Origin: Hafnia alvei
Lineage (GTDB): Bacteria; Pseudomonadota; Gammaproteobacteria; Enterobacterales; Enterobacteriaceae
Length of the DNA: 64,000 bases
Assembly (NCBI RefSeq): GCF_964063325.1
Contig: NZ_OZ061315.1
Span: forward strand, 1,426,001 to 1,490,000
Direction of reading: 5' to 3'
In this document: one piece after another, positions 1 through 7,968 of the stretch
Layout of the letters: each line of letters begins with the position of its first letter
Position numbering within the stretch: the first letter of the stretch is position 1
Position numbers and translations under genes: made by a program
Notes under the pieces: generated by a model
What the model saw: the letters and a program-made list of their open reading frames with translations, nothing else
What the model was told of the DNA's origin: nothing
Databases searched by the model: none

Positions 1-219
1 GACGATTTGGCATTCAATATGTCGCGCACCGTGTGCTGGCATGAAGCCATGGTTGCGGCCTATGAGCGAGAAGTTCGTTTGGCGATTGAAATGCCGCCCG
101 GTGCCGTACTCACGGGGTTAACCCGAAAAGTGATGGAGCAAGGGGAAGCGCTTTCACGCTGTCAGCTTGGTTTGAAATCGGTCACTGATATAGTGGCTCA
201 CTATCAGAAACAGGCTTAA
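1..219 (+). CDS. mdcH: Malonate decarboxylase, malonyl-acyl carrier transferase subunit, C-terminal end (partial)
   Basis: The frame is open from base 1, so the gene starts before the window; only the last 72 residues are present. They contain a CWHEAMVAA segment followed by EMPPGAVLTGL, which match the end of FabD-type acyltransferases (the PGxVLTGL signature). In malonate decarboxylase the MdcH/epsilon subunit is a FabD relative that loads malonyl groups onto the acyl carrier subunit. The facing LysR gene fits MdcR, which supports this over an ordinary fabD. Its TAA shares four bases (TTAA, 216-219) with the stop of the regulator on the other strand. The family is clear; the MdcH assignment partly rests on that neighbour. 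Confidence 0.72.
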   Translation, partial: DDLAFNMSRTVCWHEAMVAAYEREVRLAIEMPPGAVLTGLTRKVMEQGEALSRCQLGLKSVTDIVAHYQKQA

Positions 220-1139
220 TTGAGTGCGCGATGGGCGCGTGCGTACATGCGTCCTTCTGCGGTGAGTGCGAGCAGGTTAGGGTCTTGTTCTCGGCTGCGT
301 GCAAATACCAAGGCAATGGTCTGTCGCATCTGATATTCACTGCACAGCGGTAGCAGTTTCACGCTGCTTTCATACACGTTTTTCATTCTACCTGGTATCA
401 GCGTATAGCCCACGCCAGCCTGAACCAGACTGAGCATCGAGAAAATATCGTTGACTCGGGTAACGATGTCAGGCTCGAAACCGGCAATTTGAAATGCCTC
501 GCTAAAGCCATGATAAGTGGCAAATCCTTCCGCAAGCGCAACAAATTTCTCGTCACGATAATCACGTAAATCCGCCAAGCCCGGTTTTATCAGCGCCGAT
601 GAAGCGGGTGCCGCGAGAAAAATATCATCTTGAAACAGCGGCACGGTTTCGAATAACTGTTCGTTCACTTGGCTATCGGAAATAGAAATCAGAATGGCGT
701 CGAGCTGCTGATTTTCTAGCTGCTGTAATAAATCCTGATTCGAGCCCATGGTGAGGCTGATTTCCACTTCAGGGCGGCGCAGTTTAACGCCCATGATGAG
801 CTTAGGAATGGTTTCCAGCGTCAGCGAATACATGGTGCCAATTTTCATCCGCTGCTGACCAAACCCAGCGGCGATGCGGGTTTCTTCAATGCCTTTCTGG
901 GCAAGTTCCACCAGATCGCGGGCATATTCAGCCAGCGTGTGCGCGGCGGGAAGCGGCAGTAAATTACGGCCTTTATGCACAAATAACGGGCAGCGAAATC
1001 CTTCTTCCAGCGTGTGTAACGCCCTATGCACGCTCACACTGCTTAACCCTAGGGATTCTGCCGCGCGGGTGATATTTTCTTTTTCCATGAAGGCTAAAAA
1101 GATTTCTAATTTTCGCAGAGTTATTTCGCTGTCAATCAT
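216..1139 (-). CDS. mdcR: LysR-family regulator, probably MdcR
   Basis: The 307-residue protein has the LysR layout: an N-terminal winged helix (about residues 5-60, with NITRAAESLGLSSVSVHRAL as the helix-turn-helix) and a C-terminal effector-binding domain of periplasmic-binding fold. A TTG lies 18 bases upstream, but the ATG at 1139 gives the expected MIDSEITLRKLEIF start and is preferred. It converges on mdcH. A LysR gene beside the malonate decarboxylase operon is typical of MdcR, the activator of that operon, so control of malonate breakdown is the likely role. That role is inferred from position; the LysR call itself is secure. Confidence 0.75.
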   Translation of the reverse strand: MIDSEITLRKLEIFLAFMEKENITRAAESLGLSSVSVHRALHTLEEGFRCPLFVHKGRNLLPLPAAHTLAEYARDLVELAQKGIEETRIAAGFGQQRMKIGTMYSLTLETIPKLIMGVKLRRPEVEISLTMGSNQDLLQQLENQQLDAILISISDSQVNEQLFETVPLFQDDIFLAAPASSALIKPGLADLRDYRDEKFVALAEGFATYHGFSEAFQIAGFEPDIVTRVNDIFSMLSLVQAGVGYTLIPGRMKNVYESSVKLLPLCSEYQMRQTIALVFARSREQDPNLLALTAEGRMYARAHRALN

Positions 1140-1384
1140 GATTCCGCCGCATAACAATCATACTAATATTAGGGAATACTTTAGCAAAATAAGGAATTTA
1201 TGTTTGGCAAAAAGACAGGTTAGAAAAATTAAAGTAAATTTAGGCTGAGCCCAATGAGGGCGGGGCTTATAGAGATAAAAAAATTCCTATTTTTTTCTGT
1301 ATTTTTGTGAGGGGGTTCTATACTGAAAGTGAGGGGAAAATGTGAGTGATAGTTATTCCCTCGATAGGCGTCAGGGGGTGTGTC

Positions 1385-1975
1385 ATGAGTAACCATGTTT
1401 GGGGACTGTTATCGCATCCGGCACAGGAGTTCCGGCAAATACGGCAGGAAAATGAGTCGGTATCGCATATCTATACTCACCATGTGCTGCTGATGGCTGC
1501 TATTCCTGTCATCTGCTCTTTTATCGGCACCACCCAGTTTGGCTGGGATTTCGGCGGAGACCGCGTTTTTAAAGTAATGCCGATGACGGCGTTAGCCATT
1601 GCAGTTGTGTTTTACGGCTTAATGCTCGCCGCGGTTGGTTTTGTTGGTATGGTCATTCGCTGGATGGCTCGGGAATATGAAAACTGCCCGAGTTTAAATC
1701 AATGTATTGTGTTTGCGGGCTATGTCGGTACGCCCATGTTTATTAGCAGTATCGTATCAATATATCCGATGGTATGGCTGTGCATGCTCGCTGTTATTGT
1801 TGGTGTATGTTATAGCGGGTATTTGTTGTATCGCGGTATTCCGAATTTCCTCGGTATCACTGAAGGTCAGGGGTTTATATTTTCTGGCTCCACCTTTGCA
1901 ATAGGCGTTTTGGTACTCGAGCTGTTATTAGGGATTACCGTTATCATGTGGGGCTATGGTTCGCATATTTTCTAG
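1385..1975 (+). CDS. yohC: Inner membrane protein YohC (Yip1 family)
   Basis: The 196-residue protein is very close to E. coli YohC, including HVWGLLSHPAQEF near the start, THHVLLMAAIPVICSFIGTT, and a final IMWGYGSHIF. Five hydrophobic segments are visible (about residues 35-55, 63-85, 105-125, 128-148 and 165-190), as in Yip1-domain inner membrane proteins. The ATG at 1385 is chosen over an earlier in-frame GTG (1346) because it gives the conserved start and sits about 8 bases after AGGGGG. The exact function of YohC is not known. A strong terminator follows. Confidence 0.9.
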   Translation: MSNHVWGLLSHPAQEFRQIRQENESVSHIYTHHVLLMAAIPVICSFIGTTQFGWDFGGDRVFKVMPMTALAIAVVFYGLMLAAVGFVGMVIRWMAREYENCPSLNQCIVFAGYVGTPMFISSIVSIYPMVWLCMLAVIVGVCYSGYLLYRGIPNFLGITEGQGFIFSGSTFAIGVLVLELLLGITVIMWGYGSHIF

Positions 1976-2031
1976 CCCTGCGGTGTTCAACGCAGTAGAA
2001 GTGAAAATTGTTTTGTTAATATCCACCTAGC

Positions 2032-2065
2032 AGGCGCTGAAGTTTATCTTCAGCGCCTTTTCTTT
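2032..2065 (+). terminator. Rho-independent terminator of yohC
   Basis: AGGCGCTGAAG (2032-2042) pairs perfectly with CTTCAGCGCCT (2048-2058) across a 5-nt loop and is followed by TTTCTTTTT. Confidence 0.85.
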
Positions 2066-2131
2066 TTCCTGATCATATTTCAAGCCGCAGAACGGCGATT
2101 TAAACGATTAAGGAAAATAGAGCGCAGCCGC

Positions 2132-2476
2132 TTATTTCTTATTCAGCATCGCTTTAAGATCGGCAAACGGATTATAGGTGGCTTCACCCACGTCTTTTTG
2201 CGCATCTTCGCCCGCAATCACGGTTGAACCGTATTGATCGGCTTCGGTGTATTTTGAGTGTTCGTGATCGTGGCAATATAAACACAGAAGTTCCCAGTTG
2301 CTGCCGTCTTCTGGGTTATTGGTGTGATCGTGATCGATATGATGCACCGTTAATTCACGCAGATTGGAGTACACAAATTCGCGCGAGCAGCGACCGCACA
2401 CCCACGGATAGATTTTAAGCGCTTTTTCACGGTAGCCAGTTTCTAAACGGGCGTAGTTCTTAGGGATAATGGCCAT
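2132..2476 (-). CDS. yajD: HNH nuclease-family protein YajD
   Basis: The 114-residue protein is nearly identical to E. coli YajD. It has CGRC (about residue 28) and CLYC (about 66), which would bind structural zinc, and the HNH core HHIDHDHTNNPEDGSNWELL (His48-His49 with Asn and His following). An in-frame TTG at 2485 exists, but the ATG at 2476 gives the family start MAIIPKNYARLE and lies 10 bases after AAGG. The family comprises small HNH endonucleases; a specific substrate for YajD is not established. It stands alone, convergent with yohC. Confidence 0.92.
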   Translation of the reverse strand: MAIIPKNYARLETGYREKALKIYPWVCGRCSREFVYSNLRELTVHHIDHDHTNNPEDGSNWELLCLYCHDHEHSKYTEADQYGSTVIAGEDAQKDVGEATYNPFADLKAMLNKK

Positions 2477-2556
2477 CGGGGACAAACCTTAACAAGACTG
2501 AGGGATATTTCCCTATAGTAGGCGAAGTCGCGGCTCAGGCCAATCTTTGGCAGAAA

Positions 2557-2655
2557 TTATGAGCGAACGTAGATAATAATTCCGGCCAGAATCACTCCGC
2601 CAACGCCGCCCAGTGTTAACAGTGCCATTCCTGCGATGATTGCTTTTTTCAGCAT
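2557..2655 (-). CDS. yohO: Small membrane protein YohO
   Basis: The 32-residue protein begins MLKKAIIAGMALLTLGGVGG and ends IIIYVRS, a single hydrophobic span with a charged start and end. It resembles E. coli YohO (about 35 residues), with GGVGGVILAG matching GGIGGVMLAG. AGGAG lies 8 bases before the ATG. In E. coli yohO also lies just before the yehZ/osmF operon, so synteny supports the call. The function of YohO is unknown. Confidence 0.78.
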   Translation of the reverse strand: MLKKAIIAGMALLTLGGVGGVILAGIIIYVRS

Positions 2656-2850
2656 GATTATTCTCCTAAATACAATTGCGCCGATTATACCCCGCAGCAG
2701 CCTTTGCCTCTAACCATTTTGTAACATTCAAGTCACTTTTCTGATGACTCATATATTCATTATTGTAATAAAAACTAATTTTTTAGTATTTAGTGGAATT
2801 TAAGGTTTCAGGAATACTGAGCCACATTGGATTTATGGAGTGGTTTATAG

Positions 2851-3936
2851 ATGACATCAGCGACCAGCAAAACGCGAACATCGCACTATCTGCATGCCGA
2901 GCAGAAAAACCGTATTCGTTTATGGCAGCGTCAATGGCTGTGGCGCAGTGAACTTCCAACGTGGTGCGTGCTGATCGCCGTGTATGGCGGATGGGCGCTG
3001 GTGGTTTACCACTGGCAGACGCTTGGCAAAGCGGTGGCAACGCCTCTGCTGATACTTATCGTGTGCTGGTATATGTCATTACAGCATGAGCTTATCCATG
3101 GGCATCCAACGCGCTGGCCGCGTGTGAATCAGCTGCTTGGCCTGCTGCCGCTGGCGGTCTGGTATCCCTATGGAATTTATCGAGACTCTCATTTAGCCCA
3201 TCACAACGATGACTCTTTAACGCATCCGCTGGAAGATCCCGAGTCTTACTACTTTGCCGAGTCACGTTGGCTGCACTCATCGGCGCTGTGGCGTGGCGTC
3301 ATTGCGTGTCGAAATACCTTTTGGGGGAGAGTTTTGCTGGGCCCTGCGCTGGGCATTGGCGCGCTGCTCAAAAATGAGTTAACGGAAATAATTCGCGGCA
3401 ATGGTAAAAAAGTTGCTATGTGGTTGATTCATCTTTCGTTGCTGGCGTTAGTGCTCTGGATCGCCCAACTCGCGGGGATTTCAGCGTGGTGGTATCTGCT
3501 GGCGGTGAGCTATCCGGCCTTAGGACTGGCCATGGTTCGCTCGTTTTACGAGCACCGAGCGGTGGACGAACCCTCAGCCCGTTCTATTATTAATGAAGCC
3601 GCATGGCCTTGGCGGCTGCTTTTTCTGAATTTGAACTATCACCTTGTTCATCATGATTTGCCTGGGCTACCTTGGTATGGATTACGTAAAGCCTATCTGG
3701 CAGACCGCATCGAGTATCAGCTGCGCAATCACGGATTTGTGGTGCAAGGCTATTCGCAGTGGTGGAGAAATTATGCGTGGCGCTCTGTTGAAGTGACTCA
3801 GCATCCCCTAATGGGGCGAGAGGCGCAGGAGTTAACCGAGTTTTCAGGTACTAATAAACACAATAACAATGATGAGGAACCGTTATGGCAGGACATGTAT
3901 TTGTGGGACGTAAGATTCTGGCATCTTTGGCGTTAA
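2851..3936 (+). CDS. Membrane fatty-acid desaturase-type di-iron enzyme
   Basis: The 361-residue protein has the three histidine boxes of membrane di-iron desaturases and hydroxylases: HELIHGH (79-85), HLAHH (114-118) and HLVHH (264-268). Paired hydrophobic segments lie at about 38-75, 92-108, 155-172 and 188-228. It probably inserts a double bond or hydroxyl into an acyl chain or other lipid; the substrate cannot be read from sequence. The start follows GGAG by 10 bases. The last 17 codons overlap osmF by 52 bases in another frame, which makes translational linkage to the importer likely. The E. coli osmF operon has no such gene. The tail after about residue 330 is poorly conserved-looking and may just be read-through to the first stop. 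Confidence 0.82.
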   Translation: MTSATSKTRTSHYLHAEQKNRIRLWQRQWLWRSELPTWCVLIAVYGGWALVVYHWQTLGKAVATPLLILIVCWYMSLQHELIHGHPTRWPRVNQLLGLLPLAVWYPYGIYRDSHLAHHNDDSLTHPLEDPESYYFAESRWLHSSALWRGVIACRNTFWGRVLLGPALGIGALLKNELTEIIRGNGKKVAMWLIHLSLLALVLWIAQLAGISAWWYLLAVSYPALGLAMVRSFYEHRAVDEPSARSIINEAAWPWRLLFLNLNYHLVHHDLPGLPWYGLRKAYLADRIEYQLRNHGFVVQGYSQWWRNYAWRSVEVTQHPLMGREAQELTEFSGTNKHNNNDEEPLWQDMYLWDVRFWHLWR

Positions 3937-4817
3937 TGGGGGCTGCCATGTGCACCGCGCAGGCAGCCGATGCAGTTACGGTGGGTTCCAAAATTGATAC
4001 CGAAGGTTCACTGTTGGGCAATCTCATTGTGCAAACTTTGGATGCAAACGGCATCAAAACGGTGAACAAAACCCAGCTTGGCACCACCAAAGTTTTACGT
4101 GGTGCGATCGCTGCGGGAGAAATTGATATTTACCCAGAATATACCGGCAACGGGGCTTTCTTCTTCGCTGATGAAAAAGATCCCGCATGGAAAAATGCCC
4201 AGCAAGGCTATGAAAAAGTGAAGCAGCTAGATTTAGCCAAAAATCAGATTGTTTGGCTGACGCCAGCGCCGGCTAACAATACTTGGAGTATCGCGGTGCG
4301 CAACGACGTCGCGCAGCAAAACCATCTGGAATCGTTAGAAGATTTAGGTAAGTGGCTGAAGCAGGGCGGTAAATTTAAGCTGGCAGCGTCGGCTGAGTTT
4401 ATTGAGCGTCCTGATGCGTTACCGGCCTTTGAAACGGCCTATGGCTTCAAATTGGACCAAGATCAGCTGCTGTCATTAGCCGGTGGAGATACCGCGGTAA
4501 CGATTAAAGCCGCTGCGGAACAAACTTCAGGCGTTAACGGCGCGATGGCCTACGGCACTGATGGCCCCGTTGCCGCATTAGGTTTGAAAACGCTCAGCGA
4601 TCCTAAAGGCGTGCAGCCAATCTATGCACCAACGCCAATCGTGCGCGAGGCTACGCTGAAAGCGCATCCCGAAATTGCGACCGTGCTGAAACCGGTATTT
4701 GAATCTCTTGATGGCCCAACGCTGCAAAAACTGAACGCCAAAATTGCCGTTGATGGGCAAGACGCGAAGAAAGTCGCAGCAAAATACCTGAAAGATAAGG
4801 GATTTGTGAAAGGCTAA
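3885..4817 (+). CDS. osmF: Osmoprotectant-type ABC transporter, periplasmic binding protein OsmF (YehZ)
   Basis: The 310-residue protein has a signal peptide (about residues 1-27, ending AQA) and an OpuAC/ProX-type solute-binding domain. It closely follows E. coli YehZ/OsmF: VGSKIDTEGSLLGN near the start, GEIDIYPEYTGNGAFFF and LTPAPANNTWSIAVR in the middle, AMAYGTDGPVAALGL later. In E. coli this system is induced by osmotic stress; its affinity for glycine betaine is reported as low. GAGG precedes the ATG. Because the start lies inside the desaturase gene, osmF either depends on that transcript or uses a promoter within it. The two permeases and the ATPase follow downstream. Confidence 0.93.
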   Translation: MAGHVFVGRKILASLALMGAAMCTAQAADAVTVGSKIDTEGSLLGNLIVQTLDANGIKTVNKTQLGTTKVLRGAIAAGEIDIYPEYTGNGAFFFADEKDPAWKNAQQGYEKVKQLDLAKNQIVWLTPAPANNTWSIAVRNDVAQQNHLESLEDLGKWLKQGGKFKLAASAEFIERPDALPAFETAYGFKLDQDQLLSLAGGDTAVTIKAAAEQTSGVNGAMAYGTDGPVAALGLKTLSDPKGVQPIYAPTPIVREATLKAHPEIATVLKPVFESLDGPTLQKLNAKIAVDGQDAKKVAAKYLKDKGFVKG

Positions 4818-5100
4818 AGTGTTTGCCTAGAGTTGCAGACACATATTGATGGCACGTTGTTTTCCAGCCGAAGGAAAAACGGCGAGAACCGTAGGGTGCT
4901 TGGAGCACCTCTACGGTGGTGCGTTAAAACACAGAGTTTTGATTGAGGGGACCCGCTTTGCGGGCTGGATAACGGTGCCGAGCCGGGTTGTCAGGGGGCG
5001 GCGGTGAGCCCCCTGACATGAACGCCAGCAGGGAATTGAATGTATAGAGGATGCGATAGGCGTTCGTAACACATCAAAACTATTATAAGGGACAGAAATT
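4818..5100 (+). other. Structured intergenic region between osmF and yehY
   Basis: The 283-bp gap holds three hairpins in a row and no supported gene. Hairpin 1: 4888-4900 with 4904-4917 (13 bp, one bulge, loop TGG). Hairpin 2: CCCGC 4952-4956 with GCGGG 4960-4964. Hairpin 3: GTCAGGGGGC 4990-4999 with GCCCCCTGAC 5008-5017 (perfect 10 bp, 8-nt loop). None is followed by a U tract, so they look more like mRNA-processing or stability elements, or an intergenic repeat, than terminators. Confidence 0.6.
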
Positions 5101-6252
5101 TTGGTAAAAAACAGAGTCGTGCTCACACTCTGGCTGCTGATGATGTTAGCGCTCTGGCAAATGCCGCTGCTGACGCAGGCGGCAAACCGCTTGGTGTCTG
5201 GTACTGGTATGCCGCTAAGGGACATTATTCATGGCTTTGCATGGATTTTGATCCTGCCGTTTCCTGTCTTGCTTATCCTCTGCTTCTGCCCACAAAACCG
5301 CTTTTCGCTATGGCTGATTTATCTCGTCAGCGGCGCATTGTTTGCGGGTTTGCTGCTCTTGATTGCATGGCAAGCACATCGGCTAGCCGGCGATGAAGAT
5401 AGCCTAGTGCGGGTTTCTTTAGGTGGCGGATTTTGGTTTATCGGCGCGTTAAGTTTGCTGAGCGGTGCCGACGCCGTGAGCCGCTTAACCCAACGCAGTG
5501 GAATACGCATTTTGGCAGCGCTGCTGATTTTGGCTCCGATACCGATCTTATTACTCAGCGGTGCGCTGGATACCCTTTCGCTGATGAAAGAATACGCCAA
5601 CCGCGACGATGTTTTTAATCAGGCGCTGGGGCAACATCTCACGTTGCTGTTTAGCACGCTCGCGATGGCGTTACTTATCGGTGTGCCGCTCGGCATTGTT
5701 GCTGCGCGCTGTGAAGGACTGCGCAAACCGATGTTTTCAGCGCTGAATATTATTCAGACTATTCCCTCAATTGCGTTATTTGGCTTGTTGATCGCGCCCC
5801 TTGCGGGTTTGGCTCAGGCATGGCCATGGTTGGGAAAGCTGGGGATTAGCGGAATTGGTGCTGCGCCGGCGCTGATTGCCTTGGTGCTGTATGCGCTGCT
5901 ACCGCTGGTGCGTAGCGTGGTGGCCGGCATTGAACAGGTTCCGCAGCCCGTGATTGAGGCCGCGCGCGGCGTGGGTATGACGCCGGGTCAGATCCTACGT
6001 AAGGTTGAATTGCCTCTGGCGCTGCCCGTTGTGCTCAGCGGTGTGCGAATTGTGGCGGTTCAAACCGTGGGAATGGCGGTCATCGCCGCGCTGATTGGCG
6101 CGGGAGGATTTGGTGCCATCGTTTTCCAAGGCTTACTCAGCAGCGCGTTGGACTTGGTATTGTTGGGGGTTATTCCGGTGGTTGTGATGGCGGTTACCGT
6201 GGATACCTTGTTTAAATTTTTAGTTTCTCGAATTGAAGCGACGCGACAATGA
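5101..6252 (+). CDS. yehY: ABC transporter permease YehY
   Basis: The 383-residue membrane protein belongs to the BPD_transp_1 (MetI-like) permease family. Four hydrophobic segments fill the first 170 residues. The permease core follows, with the coupling-loop motif EAARGVGMTPGQILRKVELP (about 294-313) that contacts the ATPase. VFQGLLSSALDLVLLGVIPV near the end matches E. coli YehY. The start is TTG, after AAGGGAC about 8 bases upstream. Its stop overlaps the yehX ATG (ATGA). With YehW it forms the membrane channel of the OsmF importer. Confidence 0.92.
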   Translation: MVKNRVVLTLWLLMMLALWQMPLLTQAANRLVSGTGMPLRDIIHGFAWILILPFPVLLILCFCPQNRFSLWLIYLVSGALFAGLLLLIAWQAHRLAGDEDSLVRVSLGGGFWFIGALSLLSGADAVSRLTQRSGIRILAALLILAPIPILLLSGALDTLSLMKEYANRDDVFNQALGQHLTLLFSTLAMALLIGVPLGIVAARCEGLRKPMFSALNIIQTIPSIALFGLLIAPLAGLAQAWPWLGKLGISGIGAAPALIALVLYALLPLVRSVVAGIEQVPQPVIEAARGVGMTPGQILRKVELPLALPVVLSGVRIVAVQTVGMAVIAALIGAGGFGAIVFQGLLSSALDLVLLGVIPVVVMAVTVDTLFKFLVSRIEATRQ

Positions 6253-7184
6253 TTCATTTCAAGCATGTTAATAAATTTTTTGCCGGACGTCCGGCGGTAG
6301 AAGACCTCTCTTTGCATATTGCCGAGGGGGAATTTACCGTGCTGATTGGCACCTCTGGCTCGGGGAAATCGACCACGCTGAAAATGATCAATCGCTTAAT
6401 CGATCATGACAGCGGTGAACTGACCTTCGCTGGACAGGATATCAGTCATTTTAAGCCTGAGGCTTTACGCCGGCGTATGGGATATGCCATTCAATCGATT
6501 GGATTATTTCCACACTGGACGGTGGAGCAAAACATTGCCACCGTGCCACAGCTGTTAAAGTGGCCCGCAGCGCGTATTCGCCAGCGTGTGACGGAGCTGA
6601 TGGAAATGCTGAGTTTGGATGTGGCCGAGTTTCGCCATCGTTATCCGCATCAGCTTTCTGGCGGGCAACAGCAGCGCGTTGGTGTGGCGCGAGCCTTGGC
6701 TGCCGATCCGGAAGTTTTGTTGATGGATGAGCCATTTGGCGCGCTCGATCCCGTTACTCGCACCACCTTGCAGCAGGAAATCGCCCGCATTCATACCTTG
6801 CTCGGCCGCACCATTGTTTTGGTGACACACGATATTGATGAGGCGCTGAGCCTTGCCGACCGTATTGTGCTGATGGACGCAGGAAAAGTGGTTCAGCAGG
6901 GAACACCGCAGGCGTTGCTGAATCAGCCGGTGAATGATTTTGTGCGTCAATTCTTTGGCCATAGCGACGTTGGGATCAAGCTGTTGGGATTAGACGTGGT
7001 GGCCTCCCGCGTGCGTCGCGGCGAGCTTCTTTACGGTGAGCCAATTCGTTGCGATCTTAATTTACGTGATGCGATGTCGGTCTTTATTTACCGTCAGGTT
7101 GACCGTTTACCCGTTATTGATGAAGCAGGGCAGCCGGTTGGTGTGCTCTATTTTGCCGATTTGGTAAAGAAAACGGAGGCATGA
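6249..7184 (+). CDS. yehX: ABC transporter ATP-binding protein YehX
   Basis: The 311-residue ATPase has Walker A GTSGSGKST (about 34-42), signature LSGGQQQRV, Walker B VLLMDEPFGALD and the switch histidine in LVTHDIDEAL. A CBS-like C-terminal extension (from about residue 255, ending VGVLYFADLVKKTEA) is shared with OpuA/ProV-type ATPases, where CBS domains sense ionic strength. It starts in a 4-base overlap with yehY and overlaps yehW the same way, so the three are translationally coupled. It powers OsmF-dependent uptake. Confidence 0.93.
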   Translation: MIHFKHVNKFFAGRPAVEDLSLHIAEGEFTVLIGTSGSGKSTTLKMINRLIDHDSGELTFAGQDISHFKPEALRRRMGYAIQSIGLFPHWTVEQNIATVPQLLKWPAARIRQRVTELMEMLSLDVAEFRHRYPHQLSGGQQQRVGVARALAADPEVLLMDEPFGALDPVTRTTLQQEIARIHTLLGRTIVLVTHDIDEALSLADRIVLMDAGKVVQQGTPQALLNQPVNDFVRQFFGHSDVGIKLLGLDVVASRVRRGELLYGEPIRCDLNLRDAMSVFIYRQVDRLPVIDEAGQPVGVLYFADLVKKTEA

Positions 7185-7963
7185 TGCAGGGGCAATATCA
7201 TTCGATAGCCCGGCGCTGGTACTTCGATCCTTTGCTGTGGGGGATCGTGCTGCTCATTGGGCTCAATAGCGGAATGGCGCATATGGGGCAGTTATTTAGT
7301 GCCTTATTTCCGGAGCTTTCACGGCCGGTTTATCAGCAAGACAGCTTTTGGTCGCTCACGCTGGCACATGTTTCGTTAGTGGCGATTTCCAGTTTGATTG
7401 CCGTAGCGATTGGCGTGAGTGCGGGCTTACTGGTTACTCACCGTGGCGGACGCGAGTTTCGCTCAATGGTGGAAACTATTACGGCGGTGGGGCAAACATT
7501 TCCGCCTGTGGCGGTGCTGGCGGTGGCGGTGCCGCTGATGGGCTTCAGCCCAGAGCCTGCGGTGATTGCCTTGGTGCTGTATGGTTTGTTGCCTATTTTG
7601 CAGGGAACCATTAGCGGGATTGAATCGGTGCCCGCCGCGGTACGAGAGACGGCCCGAGGGGCGGGAATGAATCCTTGGCAGATCCTGTGGCGAGCGGAAA
7701 TTCCCTTAGCCGCGCCGGTGATTTTGGCCGGTGTGCGCACCTCCGTCATTATCAATATCGGTACGGCAGCCATTGCTTCAACGGTTGGGGTAAAAACGCT
7801 AGGTTCGCCTATTATTATTGGGCTAAGTGGTTTTAACACCGCTTACGTTATTCAGGGCGCATTGCTGGTGGCGCTATTGGCGATGATTACCGACGCGGCG
7901 TTCGAGCGCTGGGTAAATTATTTAACACGTTGGCGACAGGTGCCACCGTCGACAGAGGGATGA
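7181..7963 (+). CDS. yehW: ABC transporter permease YehW
   Basis: The 260-residue permease is the second membrane subunit of the OsmF system. It has about six hydrophobic segments and the coupling-loop motif ETARGAGMNPWQILWRAEIP (about 157-176). VRTSVIINIGTAAIASTVG and the later GLSGFNTAYVIQGALLV match E. coli YehW. It starts in an ATGATG overlap with yehX. A fifth gene follows after 5 bases. Confidence 0.92.
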   Translation: MMQGQYHSIARRWYFDPLLWGIVLLIGLNSGMAHMGQLFSALFPELSRPVYQQDSFWSLTLAHVSLVAISSLIAVAIGVSAGLLVTHRGGREFRSMVETITAVGQTFPPVAVLAVAVPLMGFSPEPAVIALVLYGLLPILQGTISGIESVPAAVRETARGAGMNPWQILWRAEIPLAAPVILAGVRTSVIINIGTAAIASTVGVKTLGSPIIIGLSGFNTAYVIQGALLVALLAMITDAAFERWVNYLTRWRQVPPSTEG

Positions 7964-7968
7964 TAAAC

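Noticed and set aside
874..1248. Frame opposite the start of mdcR
   Set aside because: It is antisense to the conserved LysR DNA-binding domain and has no family features.
3840..3936. Frameshift at the end of the desaturase gene
   Set aside because: The overlap is long, but osmF has a good ribosome site and start, and the desaturase core is complete before the overlap.
4990..5017. Terminator of osmF
   Set aside because: The stem is strong, but no U tract follows, and yehY is needed in the same operon.
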